Source: Calendula officinalis (taxonomy: Eukaryota > Streptophyta > Magnoliopsida > Asterales > Asteraceae). Taken from it: a DNA stretch of 64,000 bases. The translations under genes were made by a program, and so were the position numbers. This document shows, one piece after another, positions 1 through 11,800 of the stretch; positions within the stretch are counted from its first letter, which is position 1; the number at the start of each line of letters is the position of its first letter. The DNA lies in assembly GCA_963853835.1 (NCBI GenBank), contig OY970822.1, forward strand, positions 89,199,135 through 89,263,134, given 5' to 3'. Under the pieces are notes generated by a model. That model worked only from the letters and a program-made list of their open reading frames with translations, was not told where the DNA came from and made no database searches.

Positions 1-458
1 TTACGTTAAGATTTAGATTCAGATTAAGCATTATATTATTTTTCATTCACAAACAAAAAATAATGTCTATTTATACTACATACAAATATAAATTTTAAAA
101 CTTCTTTTTAAAAGAAAATGAAAGAATTGATAAATACATAGAAGTATGTATTGTCAATAAATAAATAGAACTATGTAATATCTCAATTAGAATGGGTATA
201 TCTCAATTAGAATGGGTATGTGAGTAAAGAGTTGTTGGGGTGGTGGCCCTACCAAGATGGTCAAATCATAAAAAAATAGGGAATAAATGAGTTGGATGGC
301 GAAAAGAATTGAACCTTGGTGAAGACGAAGCAACACCTTTCAAGCAATTCCCTAAGGCACTTGGGCAACAACTTCTTTTGGTGAATGTTTCACTTAACTG
401 GGATATATCATGAATATTAATTATTTTTTATGAACACTAAAACTCTACCATAAATGTA
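1..458. other. AT-rich flank, no gene seen
   Basis: No coding exon could be recognised. A 20-bp motif (tatctcaattagaatgggta) is repeated directly near 178-219. The right end (about 396-471) is the first unit of the ~75-bp tandem repeat into which the LINE inserted. Confidence 0.6.
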
Positions 459-475
459 TTATAAGAGGAATAACT
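459..475. repeat. LINE target-site duplication, left copy
   Basis: Seventeen bases, ttataagaggaataact, match 6128-6144 exactly. This copy adjoins the LINE 3' end, where the run of T at 476-481 is the short poly(A) tail read on the plus strand. Confidence 0.9.
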
Positions 476-569
476 TTTTTTGGAAACGGCAAATATATAT
501 AAAAGAACCAACTTAGCAAGTAACTAAGAGGCAAAAGTACAAGAACATAGGGTTACAAAAGACTTATTT

Positions 570-3500
570 TTAAAAAGGAAAAATACACCAATCTGCCCAA
601 TTACATACTACCTTGCTCCTATGTTTCACCCACAAGAAAGAAGTGGTAATGATGTCTCCCGCAGTAATTGTATACGCCTTTCGAACTTTGTTGAAGACCA
701 CATCATTTCTTGCTTTCCAAATATGCCATAAAAAACATTGAATTATAGTGTTCAACACCTCTTTCTCCTTGTTACTGTTACCCCAACCTTCACCGAATAC
801 AATTAGTTCAGTGATCGAATTAAATGAAGGAAGTGTAATGTTACACCATCTGAATATCCATGCAAGAGTTTGTATCGCAAAGGGGCACCGAAGGAATAAA
901 TGCTCCACTGATTCTTCATCTATATTGCAAATTGGACAAGTAAGTGAACCAATATTTATACCTCTATTGTGTAAACTCCTAGCCACCGGAATACGATTCA
1001 ATCCTAAACGCCATACAAAACATTTAACCTTCAACGGGGCATAACTTGACCAAGGCATATTTATATATCCCATAGACGTGTATTTCTCGTCCAACCAACG
1101 TCTGATGTGGTGAACCGCAAACGACCCATCAGTAGATATGTTGCAGTGGATACGGTCAGCAGTGTCGTTAAGAATCGAGGAGCTGATGACGACCGATAGC
1201 TCAATGAGTTCAGCTGATGCATCGGGAGAAAGTGTACCCCGGGACCAGTTCCAATTGGGACCATTTGGACCAATCCGATCACATATGCGATATGATTTGA
1301 TCGATTCCAAGGAGTATAAGGTGGGAAATCTGAGTTGAAGTGGTATAGACCCCACCCATACATCTTTCAAAAATAGGAAGGTGTTCCCATCACCAATTTT
1401 TAATGAAAAAACACTGAAAAAGTCAAAGCCTATTTTTTTAATATCCACTTCCACTTTAGCAATATTATTCCATACACCAACCGAATTATAGTTCACCATC
1501 CGATTAATAGGTTTTTTCATCAGATTGTGTATTGCCATAATGACGTCCTTCCAAATGCTGTATTTTCCTTCACGGATTTTCCACCACCACTTAAGCAATA
1601 GAGCGTAGTTTTGGGCCCTTAAAGAACCGATACCAAGGCCACCGTTTTGTTTTGATGCCAAGACAGTGTTCCATGATACCCAATGTATTTTTTTTGTATC
1701 AACCGAGCCACCCCATAAAAATCTTCTCCGTATTTGTTCTAACTTTTCTATTATACAAACGGGTGCCTTGAACAGTGAGAAGTAATAAAGTGGAAGGCTA
1801 CTTAAGACCGATTTCGTTAATGTGAGCCTCCCGCCAAAAGATAAGTTCTTGGACTTCCATCCCGATAATTTAGCTTTGAACCGATCAATAACCGGCGTCC
1901 AATTCTTCTTCAGATTCATGTTTGCACCGACCGGGACACCAATGTAGATGAAAGGGAGTGTACCTGGGATGCATCTAAGGATTGACGCCCACATGTTGAG
2001 CTCAATCGAAGAAATACCAAAACCGAAAACCTTTGATTTATGAAAATTAACTTGAAGACCGGAAGAGGCATGAAAACAACGAAGAATATGAGCGAGATTT
2101 TCCATGTTGTTGATGGAGCCCTCGCCCACAAATATAGCATCGTCCGCGTAGAATAGGTGTGAGATGGACTGGCTTGAAGTACCGATCTTTTTACCGCGAA
2201 ATAAATTCTTCTCGCATGCCGTTTTCATTGCAATGTTTAGACCTTCCATGGCGATTATAAATAAGTAAGGAGACAGTGGATCACCTTGTCTTACACCTTT
2301 AGATATATGGAATTCTCTTGTGGGTGAGCCGTTTATAAGAACTGATGCATAAGAAGATGATAGACACCCTTGAATCCAACGCCGCCATTTTCCACCGAAG
2401 TTCATTTGTTCAAGAATAGAATCTAAATAGCCCCAATTGATGGAATCAAAGGCTTTTTCAAAGTCAACCTTGAACAAGAACATTTTTTTGATTGGTCTTT
2501 TTTGCCCACGAACTTAATTCATTTATAACAAGTGGGCCCTCCAATATGTTTCTCCCGTTAATGTAAGCCGATTGTGTATTATCCACCACATCATCAATGA
2601 CTGATTTTAACCTGAAAGATAAAGCCTTAGTAAGTATTTTATACATGCAATTAATAAGAGATATCGGGCGATAATCAGCAAGGTTGACCGGGTCCTTTAT
2701 TTTGGGCACGAGAGTGATAAAGGAGGAGTTGCAGCCACGGGCAATGACACCATGTTCTTCAAAGTGCCGCACAAATCCCATAATGTCACCGATAAGGTCA
2801 TCAAAGTGAGTTTTGATGAATTTGAATGTGAATCCGTCGGGACCAGGTGCTTTCTCCCCACCACAAGCCCATATAGCATTTTTTATTTCCGCTACGGTGA
2901 ATGCTATCTCGATACCTTCAGCCTGCAAATTAGATAATCTAGAAAACATATCGTTAGTAAACTTTGGCCTATTCGGCCATTTTTCAGTGAATTTAGATGA
3001 GAAAAAACTAAAAGCTTCATCCTTGGTCACGGAAGGATCAGTGGACCAGTTACCGTTAACCGACAAACCATGGATGCGATTATTTATGTTTTTATTTTTG
3101 AGTGTCCCGTGAAAGAATGCAGTGTTTTCATCGCCGTCCACCGTCCATTTGATGTGAGCTTTGTGTTTCAAATCAAGCTTGATATATCTTTCTAGTTCAG
3201 TAAGCTTTAGTTTGCCCTCTTTTGCCTCATTTATCTCCAGATCCGTTAAACGTCTAGATTCCACCTGTAGATCAATTTCGGCCAGTCTTGATTTTAGAAC
3301 AGTAAGATCCTTATTTTCTTTTGCATGTTCAACACTTCTTCAGTTCCTGATTTCTTGTTTGATGTATTTGAGTTTAGCAGATAGGAATGCATCAGGTGTA
3401 CCGAATCCTTTAAAAGCAGTGCAAGCGGACTTCACCAAAACTGAAAATCCCGGTCGAAGCAGCCAGGAATTATAAAATCTGAAAGGAAGTGGACCAAAAT

Positions 3501-4203
3501 CAACCCTATTATGACATAGAGTGATGGGAGAGTGATCAGAGTATTCTCTGGGAAGTGCAGTGACCGAGGAAGCCGGTTGGACATTCATGAAGTTGCTACA
3601 TACAAGGACCCTATCAAGTTTACTAAGTTTATGGCAATCCGGGCTCAAATATGTGAACCGACGGCCACCCATGCTGAATTCTTTTAGGCCGGCTGAATTG
3701 ATAAAGTTGTTGAAATCATTAGCCTAAGAGCGACAAAAAGTAGAGTTGATTCTCTCTTCAGGCCACCTAACAGTGTTAAAATCTCCAAATACTACCCATA
3801 TACCGTTTAGTGAGTTTTTTAGTGTAAGTAATTCAATCCAAAGAAGTCGTTTTTCAACGGTTGATTGTGGAGCATATATGTTAACCAAAAAAGTTTGACC
3901 GTCAAAACCTGACCACTGTCCACCAACTATTAGGAAAAAACGAGATTTTTTGCAGAATTGTTTTTTGAAAACATTAGAATCCCAGATGCTCAATAAGCCA
4001 CCCGATCTACCTATGGAATTTATCGCCTCAAAGTTGAAATTAGAATTACCCCAACACCCAGCTATATCAATATCAGCTGAATCGGACATGTGCGTCTCCT
4101 GAAGTCCAACAAAATCAATGTTGTTTTTTGATTTTAAATTCCTTACCCAGTCTACTTTGTGAGTTTCACTCACTCCCCTTATGTTTAACGATAATAGATT
4201 CAT
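570..4203 (-). pseudogene. LINE ORF2: endonuclease / reverse transcriptase (broken)
   Basis: Reading down from 4203, an exonuclease-endonuclease-phosphatase domain comes first (MNLLSLNIRG start, LQETH, VFGDFN, later SDHSPI). A reverse transcriptase follows, with ADYRPISLIN, GVRQGDPLSP and the catalytic FYADDA. The C-terminal part resembles the plant zf-RVT domain (CFVWRL, CPICN, EHLFLRCP). Three lesions are visible: an in-frame TAG near 3725, an in-frame TGA near 3341, and a one-base loss in an A-run near 2480 that shifts the frame just before FEKAFD. The ATG at 4203 overlaps the ORF1 stop as ATGA. The family uses target-primed reverse transcription; this copy is dead in cis. Confidence 0.9.
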
Positions 4204-6089
4204 TGATGACCGTTGCAAACACCGTCACCAGAGAAAATCTCACACAAGATTGGGTCATTCTCTTGAACCTGAAACCCTAATTCGGCCCCAATTGTAACTG
4301 CTTTACCAATTTCCGAGTTCAAAGAACCTGTTTGAGATGAGGTCGAGGAGGATGAGGGATTACCCGATGATGGGTTGCAGTTTAAGTCGATATTATCATG
4401 TTGAAGCGGAGCCTGGACGTTCACCGTAGTGTATTGCCTTTTTTTATGGAAACGAGGGTATTGCCTTATTGGAGAATGTCTTCTTCTCTTCTTGGTCGAA
4501 TAAGCCCCAACTGATTGGGCCGGACCAAAGACAAATGAACTGGGATTAGTATTTAGAGAATCAAGCCCAACAGGAGCAGTGGAGGGAAAAGGGCCAAAAT
4601 TAAAGCAAGGCCCATCTGGAATAGAATTGACCAACATCACATTCTTAGAAGCTGCTCCATTACCATTAATTCCATTAAGTTGAGTGGCGCACGGGGGACC
4701 CATATTATTTATGCAGTCAACTTGGGGAGATACAAGAGTCTCCTCGACTTCTGGATTATTCCCGCTGGCGTTTTCCAGACCATTATTCCCACTGTCATAA
4801 TTATAAGCATTAAATTCATCATCAGCATGTGGACCGACGTCTCAACCGGCAATGTTGACGTCACCGGTCGCCGGAGCCACTGAGGATTCATCTTTTGCAT
4901 TACCATCGTCCCGAGGGATTTCACCATCTTCCAGTTCATTCCACATGGAGTTCTTCTCCCATGTTTCTGATATACCGTCTTCATCCTCTGAGGTACCCCC
5001 GAGATCATTATTTTCAGAATCATCCTCCAACTCTCCCTCAGCGCTAGGGTGATGAGAAAAAGACTGCAAGGAGAAGGGATGCCAGTCATAAAATATTTCC
5101 GATACCCCAATTTTAAAGTTGATGCCGCCATTGAGAATGGTAATCTCCTCGTTAATTCTAGAGATCGAAGAAGATAGTATGGCAACTTTTATATTTGAGA
5201 CATTAGAAGATTCCCCCATTCTGTCATTTATTTCCACCAGATTGCCAAATTTATTGGCAATTTTTGTGATGTTATCTTCATCACGATAATGTAATGGAAG
5301 ACCCACAATTCTTATCCATGTAAGTCGCTGAAAGGGCAAGGGTAATGCTTCATTGCCATGCTTTAGCCATTTGAACCACTTCATCCAGCATTCAGTATTG
5401 GCCAAGAATCCATTGGCGGAGGATGACATGCTAAATCGGAGCAGTACATGCATACCACCATAGTATTGTATCTTGACATCTGAGATTCCGGCATCTTCGG
5501 CAAGCATTGGAAGATTTCTGAGACTGTTGAAGTCGGAGGCTTCACCGATGAGAATCATATATTTCAACGAGTTCTCCAAAGTTCGAGATGGAACAAGGGA
5601 GAACACGAGATTGGTGGAATGAGTGTTGTTAGAAGCATGGCCCATGACAGCGTTGGCGTATGATCTTCCTTTGTTGAACCCACTCGGAACAGCGTTATTG
5701 GGATGAGCGTGAGGGATGGGGGCAGGATGTGGTCTAGAGAAATTACCTTCATGATGCCCACGAGCCGGAGCGTCGTTGAAGGAGTTGCGTTGATATCTCG
5801 CTAGGTTATACTTGAGGATACAGTGCCCATATTTTACTATACCAATAGATTTCTTCAGTTTCTTCCCGTCATTCACACCCGAGAATCGAACAAAAGCAAA
5901 GTTTGCTCCGCCACTATCTTTCTTCTTAGCAATATAAACGTCCACTATATTACCAAATTGTTTGAACCTTTCTTTCAATCCATTGATGCTGCACACCTGA
6001 GGAAGATTTGAGACGAAGAGGGTGGTTATTTCACGATTCCGGTGAGCCACCGTACGCCAACCGTCGCCGGAGTCGTAGTGCCTCCTCAT
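4200..6089 (-). pseudogene. LINE ORF1: RRM RNA-binding protein (one stop)
   Basis: The start is the ATG at 6087-6089. An RNA-recognition motif lies at about residues 22-75 (LFVSNLPQVCSINGL as RNP2, then GGANFAFVRFSG as RNP1). A central DUF4283-like region follows (WTRIVGLPLHYRDEDNI-type). The tail is acidic and low-complexity. A TGA at 4842-4844 interrupts the frame, which then continues open to the natural stop at 4200-4202. I see no CCHC knuckle. The protein would bind the LINE RNA. Confidence 0.85.
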
Positions 6090-6127
6090 CTCCTAGAGAG
6101 CGTTAGGGTATCTAGCATGTAATTACT

Positions 6128-6144
6128 TTATAAGAGGAATAACT
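6128..6144. repeat. LINE target-site duplication, right copy
   Basis: An exact 17-base match to 459-475, at the LINE 5' end. Confidence 0.9.
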
Positions 6145-6413
6145 GGGATATCATGAATAATGATTATTTTTTTATAAACAATAAAACTCTACATAAATGT
6201 ATTATAAGAGGAATATTAATTATTTGTTTATAAACAGTAAAACTCTACCATAAATGTATTATAAGAGGAATATAGACACATATGCATATACATATGTCAT
6301 ACCCATTTGTCTTTTTGTTGACTCGATTCCGGATACTTATTTCAAATCCGAACATTGAGAACAGAGACACTAAATTGAACAAAAATTAACTGTATTCATT
6401 TTGCATTATTCAG

Positions 6414-6716
6414 CTATATTGGAGTGCTGTATCGACACAGAGAGATGAGGCTAATTTTAAAGACGTGATGCGGTTTGATCCATCAAGGTTTGAAGGCGCG
6501 GGACCAACTCCATTCACATATGTGCCGTTCGGTGGCGGTCCGAGGATGTGTTTAGGGAAAGAATTTTCACGATTGCAAGTACTCGTGTTCCTTCACAATA
6601 TCGTCACCAATTTTAAATGGGACTTGTTGATACCTGATGAGAAAATCGAATACGATCCCATGGCTCTCCCAAAAGAAGGACTTCCAATTCGTCTTCATCC
6701 TCATGATCAGTTATAG
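6414..6716 (+). pseudogene. Orphan last exon of a CYP716 cytochrome P450
   Basis: An acceptor (attattcag) precedes an open 303-bp exon ending in TAG. It encodes the heme-binding loop FGGGPRMCLGKE, the preceding FDPSRFEGAGPTPF and the CYP716 C-terminus (GLPIRLHPH). It aligns along its whole length with exon 4 of the complete gene at 8860-12858, with only scattered substitutions. Exons 1-3 are absent from the 6.4 kb upstream. Either they lie left of the window, with the LINE in intron 3, or this is a partial duplication. The exon itself has no lesion, so pseudogene status is inferred. Confidence 0.75.
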
Positions 6717-7749
6717 AAATATTAATTAATGAACTCTACCTAGAGTAACAACTTTTATAATTTTGTTTAATAATTAAAGCCATATCTTATTTAAATTATA
6801 ATTGATATTCATCGATTGTTGTATAAAAGTGTATAATACTACTTTGTATGGTTAATAAAGTATATTTGGAAGAGTTATTAGGTTGAGTGCTTTAAATGTA
6901 TCTAACTTGTTATGTAATAAAGTATATTTGGGAGATTCAGTTCGGTCTAAAATCGAGAAAAAGATGAAAAAGGTTACAGAAACGTTCTTGGTTCGGTTCC
7001 CTTCTGATCCAGTTCGGTTTCGTTCCGAGTGTCATCAATTGGTTAGCGGTCCGGCTGAAAGTGCGGTGTTCACGAGTCGAGCTTTTAACGAGCTACTCGA
7101 GCTCGAGCCGCCTATACTAATTTGATCTCGAGTCGAGCTCGAACATAAAGCAAAACTCGATTAATATCACGAGCCGAGCCTAATAATTTAATACTCGACT
7201 CGGCTCGGTCGATAGCTCGTTAAATCTCTATCCGAACGAGTCAGACGATCTTAACGAGTCGATCCTAACGACCCCAACAAGTGTTTTATACAATACGTAC
7301 AAGTGTTTATACAATAAGAACAAAAATATACATATATTGTTAACGAGTTGAGTAATTAACAAGCTTTTCGAGTTTGTAAACTAGTTATTTTCAAAAAATA
7401 TGGAATCATAAACGAGCTCGAACACTATATAAATATTCGAGCTTGAGCTTGAGCACAATTTTAAAAGCTTATTCGAGCTCGAGTCGAGTAATTACTAAAC
7501 GAGTCGAGCCCAAATTTCCTGATATTCGACTCGACTCGAATCGTTAACATCCCTAACAGAAACTATTTTTTTCGATTTTTGGTTGGTGTCCGTGTGGTTC
7601 GGTTCGGTTCGGTTCTTGGTCCGCGCACAGACTTATTATCCTTAGTTTGTTTTATAAAATTTAGGGTTGACTATTTGAACATGTCATACTACTATATAGA
7701 CACCCCATAATTCTCATAATTAACTAATAAATTCTATCACAGCCTCCAC
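6717..7749. other. Intergenic, degenerate repeat sequence
   Basis: AT-rich sequence follows the orphan exon. From about 6940 to 7620 there are scattered repeats of gagctcgag, cgagtcgagc and ggttcggttc type, as in degenerate plant transposons. The short open frame at 6883-7125 lies in this repeat and is not gene-like. Confidence 0.6.
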
Positions 7750-8296
7750 TAGGGGTGACAAGTCAGGTCGGATTCGGGTTGGTGGGTTCAAGTTGGCGGG
7801 TCAGAAACGTTCAACCTGAAACCGACATATTTATATAAACGGGTCAGAGATCTCAACCATAACATGTTTACCTTCAACCCAAACCTAACCCATATAACCT
7901 GTTAACTGATTAAACATGTTAGCATGTCAAATAGGTCAAACGGGTCAAATAGGTCATACATATTGACATTATTCCACAATTACTTAAAAAAATAGCAAAA
8001 AAACACATTACTAAGTAGCATTTTTAGTGTTTATCTAACTATTAGTTACGTTTAAACTAGTAAAACTATAAACTAAATATAAATATATATTTTTTTCAAA
8101 TATATTTTAATAATTAAAAGGGTTGGTGGGTCGACCTATTTAAATTATCATTGGCTCGAACCTAACATGTTTAATAAATGGGTCCGTTGAGTTAACCCGA
8201 GACTGACCCAATTTATTTTTACCTCAACCCAAACCTGTTTATTTTCGTGTCGGTTTTATGTCAGGTTTCGTATCGGGTTAGAAATTGGCACCCCTA
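7750..8296. mobile_element. hAT-type MITE, 547 bp, 8-bp TSD
   Basis: Ends are TAGGGGTGACAA and, inverted, TAGGGGTGCCAA. An exact 8-bp target duplication, gcctccac, lies at 7742-7749 and 8297-8304. The interior is full of gggtcaaacgggtc-type motifs and has no transposase. The 8-bp duplication and TAGGGGTG ends indicate hAT. It sits about 500 bp upstream of the CYP716 TATA box. Confidence 0.85.
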
Positions 8297-8811
8297 GCCT
8301 CCACCATACTCCGCCGCTAACCACCACCGCTACCAACTCACGCTCGCATTGGAATCAGGCGATTGCTGTCGCGGCTCATCCCTCCACCACCAACTCGCTC
8401 TGTTGCTCACTCCGTCGTTAATTCCGGCTCCATCAACTCACTCTGCCACCACCATCGCATCTCCCGCTCACCACCGCCATCGTGACCACCAGTTTTAAGT
8501 TTTAAAAAAACATACATAATCATGTTAATTACTTGTTTGTAATCATAATTTTCAAAATTTGACTTTAATTAATTAAAGTGATTATTTGGTACTAAGGGTG
8601 TTCAAAATAGTAAAACCTTTTGAAAAAAAAAAATCTATATCTAAAGACGTCAATGTACATGGTGGAACTTCGATTTCTCTGTCATCGAATGTAACAAAAA
8701 AAAAGGTATATTAAATCGACATTAAACTTGATCATGTGCAAATTCCAAAACACGATGGAAGCTAATATTATTAATTATTTGCTCATCATCTAATTACTCA
8801 TAAAGACCTTA

Positions 8812-8819
8812 TATATAAA
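8812..8819 (+). promoter_or_regulatory. TATA box of the CYP716 gene
   Basis: tatataaa lies 41 bases before the ATG at 8860, which leaves a 5'UTR of only 10-20 bases if spacing is normal. Confidence 0.6.
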
Positions 8820-8859
8820 CAAAAAGTATATTAATCGGATACATTCTCGAACACAAAAT

Positions 8860-11800
8860 ATGATTCAAGTTCTAACACCGATTATCTTCCTCATTATCTC
8901 ATACGTTTTCTGGATTGTTTACAATATCCAAAAATCCAGAAGAAACGAAATCAATCTTCCTCCGGGAAGCTTCGGGTGGCCGTTAATCGGAGAATCTCTG
9001 TCGCTACTCCGAGCAGCTGTTGACGGAGTTCCGGAGAGATTTGTTCATGACCGAGTCAAGAAACACGGAAGTCCGCTAGTGTTCAAGACTTCCCTGCTTG
9101 GCGACCGCATGGCGGTGATGTGTGGTCCTGCCGGAAACAAATTTCTGTTTGGGAATGAGAACAAACTGGTGGCGGCGTGGTGGCCGGCTCCGGTGAGGAA
9201 GCTCTTGGGCAGGTGTTTGGTTACGATTCGTGGAGATGAAGCAAAGTGGATGAGGAAGATGTTGTTGTCGTATTTAGGTCCTGATGCTTTCGCTAGCCAT
9301 TATGCTGCTACTATGGATGACGTCACCCGTCGCCACTTTGAAGTTCACTGGCGAGGTAAAAAAAACTTACTCCGTATACCGCTTTTTGTAGCGTAATTTT
9401 TTTTTATCAATTTATAAAAAGTGTCTTTTAACCCGAAATTAAAATACTATCCCCTTCATCCCAAAAAAAATTATCATATCTCAAATTTAGAGATTCACTT
9501 AATAAAATAATATTATTAGTAATGATTTCACTAAAAAAATATTTTCTCTCTCCAATCTAACCTTATATTTTAATCAAAAGTATTAATAAGGATCACACTA
9601 CTGACAATCTCCTAAAAGCTTATGCCCATAAGAAAATGAACTTTTTTATGAAACTGAGGGAATACAACTTTTTATCTAGGCATTAAAATGGGTAAAAAAA
9701 AACTTATACTCCCTTACATCTACTTTAATCAAATTCTTTAAAAATAACTAGTGGTACTCTTTAATATTACTTTTATTAAAATATAATGTTAATTTAAAGA
9801 GAGAAAAACTGTTAGTAGTAGTTTCTTAGTATAAAAATATGGGTTTTGTTAATGACAACCCTTAGAGCTGTTTTTAACGTGCATAAAATGTTTGTGCATT
9901 CATTGATGGAGTAGTGTTCCTAAAATTCAGATGGCGGTTTTTACATTGTTTTTGCCTTTTTATTGACAGTCCATAGGGCTGTCATTATTATTTTCCTAAA
10001 AATATTATTTTATTGAGTGTCTCATAAAGTTTAATAAATGGGAACTTTATTTGGGATAGAAATTTAAGAGAATTGAAAGTTTTATTATGAAATGGAGAGA
10101 GTAATAACTAGTGATATTTTTGAAAGGTTTTTCTAACATGTGCCCCTAGGCACATGTTTAGATGTATTAAATACCTCAAACTTTCTATTAAAACTTAAAA
10201 ATGCATTTAATATATCTATTCAAAGTGTAACTTATGTACTTCATTGATGTTTAATAACATTTCATTAGGAAACATTGAGTGAGTTAATACACCATAACAT
10301 GTGCCTTGGGGGCACATGTTAGAAAAACCCATTTTTGAATACATATTATAGGTATTCAAAACTAGGTATCTAGATTTTCGGATATCTGAGTTTTGAATAG
10401 TGGATTTCTACTATCAGAATCCGGTATCCAAAATCCAGTATTTGGAAAAACCTATTATTCAAATAATTTTCGGATATATTTCAAATATCTTTTAGATGTT
10501 TTTCAGATATTTTTGGCATTTCGGATATCCGATATTTGAAAATTTGAAAACAGTATCCGAATCGAGCATCCGAAATTCGTACATCCGTTATCATCCTTTT
10601 CTTAACATTTATAAAAAGAAAAAAATATCGGTGTCTAGTAATTTGTTTCATTTCGATTTACCAACTGAAATTGATCACACTAATGTAACAAATCGTTACG
10701 ATGAAGGCAAGAAAGAGGTGGACGTAGATGAAACCGTTAAGTTATACACTTTCGAGCTCGCCTGTCGACTATTTCTGAGTCTCAAGGAGCCAAACCACAT
10801 TGCAAAACTCCGTACATTGTTCCACATCTTCATGAAAGGAATCATCGAGCTACCCATAGACTTCCCAGGCACACGATTTTATAGCTCAAAAAACGCGGTT
10901 GCAGCTATTCGGACCGAACTTATGATACTTATAAAAGCGAGAAGAGTTGCACTTGAACAAGGAAAAGCATCATCTTCACAAGATCTCCTCTCGCATTTGC
11001 TTACATCTTCGGATGAAAATGGAAAGTATTTAACCGAGATGGAGATTGCAAATAATATTGTGGTACTGCTCTTTGCTGGCAATGATACCTCCGCTATTTC
11101 TATCACTTTTCTCGTTAAGAGGCTCGCCCAACACCCTCATGTTTATGACAAGGTCTTGAAAGGTACGTAATTGCAATAATGTATTCATGTTTTTAGAAGA
11201 TGGATTTGGATTAGGTTCGTTAGTATGGCCAGAATGGATTTGGATTTAGGCTAGTTATAAGGGCTTCCCTAACGTGGCTGAGCTTATGCGCATGATATAC
11301 ACTAGATCTGTACAAACTGGATTGAGAACTTATCGGAACCGCATAACCGGACCGTCTGGTTCTCGATTCTAATTTTCATGAAAAATCAGTTATCGGCTCC
11401 AAGCAGTTCGGCTCGATTCTTAGTGTCTTTGGTTCGGTTCTCAATTTTTGGTCCGGTTTGGTTCGGTTCTCGAGCAGTTCGGTTGCGTTCTTGGACCATG
11501 CACATGCCTAAATTGTAGGCAACCTAACCATTTGTGTTGCCGATTTCAAACCTTCCACTAGTCATTTGGTACCATGACGTGACATCTAAAAAGTCATTTA
11601 GAAGCCCTTATCACTAAGTCACCACCAGATGATTACATAAATTTTAGATAGAATCTAGTTTTAAAGAGGAATGCATTGCTTTTTTCCAGAGCAATTAGAG
11701 ATTGTTAAGGCGAAAGAAGAAGGGGAGTCACTAACATGGAAGGACATACAAAAGATGAGATATTCATGGAACGTTGTATCTGAAGTCATGAGACTATATC

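Larger units (their letters stand above)
476..6127 (-). mobile_element. LINE (L1-like) retrotransposon, 5.65 kb
   Basis: A near full-length non-LTR retrotransposon on the minus strand. It has an RNA-binding ORF1, an ORF2 with endonuclease, reverse transcriptase and a C-terminal zinc-binding domain, a short poly(A) tail and perfect 17-bp target duplications. Both ORFs carry stops or frameshifts, so this copy should not make its own proteins. It lies just upstream of an orphan CYP716 exon, in what may have been that gene's last intron. The 5' end is placed at the target duplication and looks untruncated because ORF1 begins about 40 bases inside it. Confidence 0.92.
396..6280. repeat. ~60-75-bp tandem repeat split by the LINE
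   Basis: Units contain catgaat-attattt, aaactctacc and a shared end, taaatgtattataagaggaa. One unit lies left of the LINE (about 396-471) and two lie right of it (about 6141-6213 and 6214-6272). Taking out the LINE and one target copy joins them into a three-unit array. Its origin is unknown. Confidence 0.7.
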
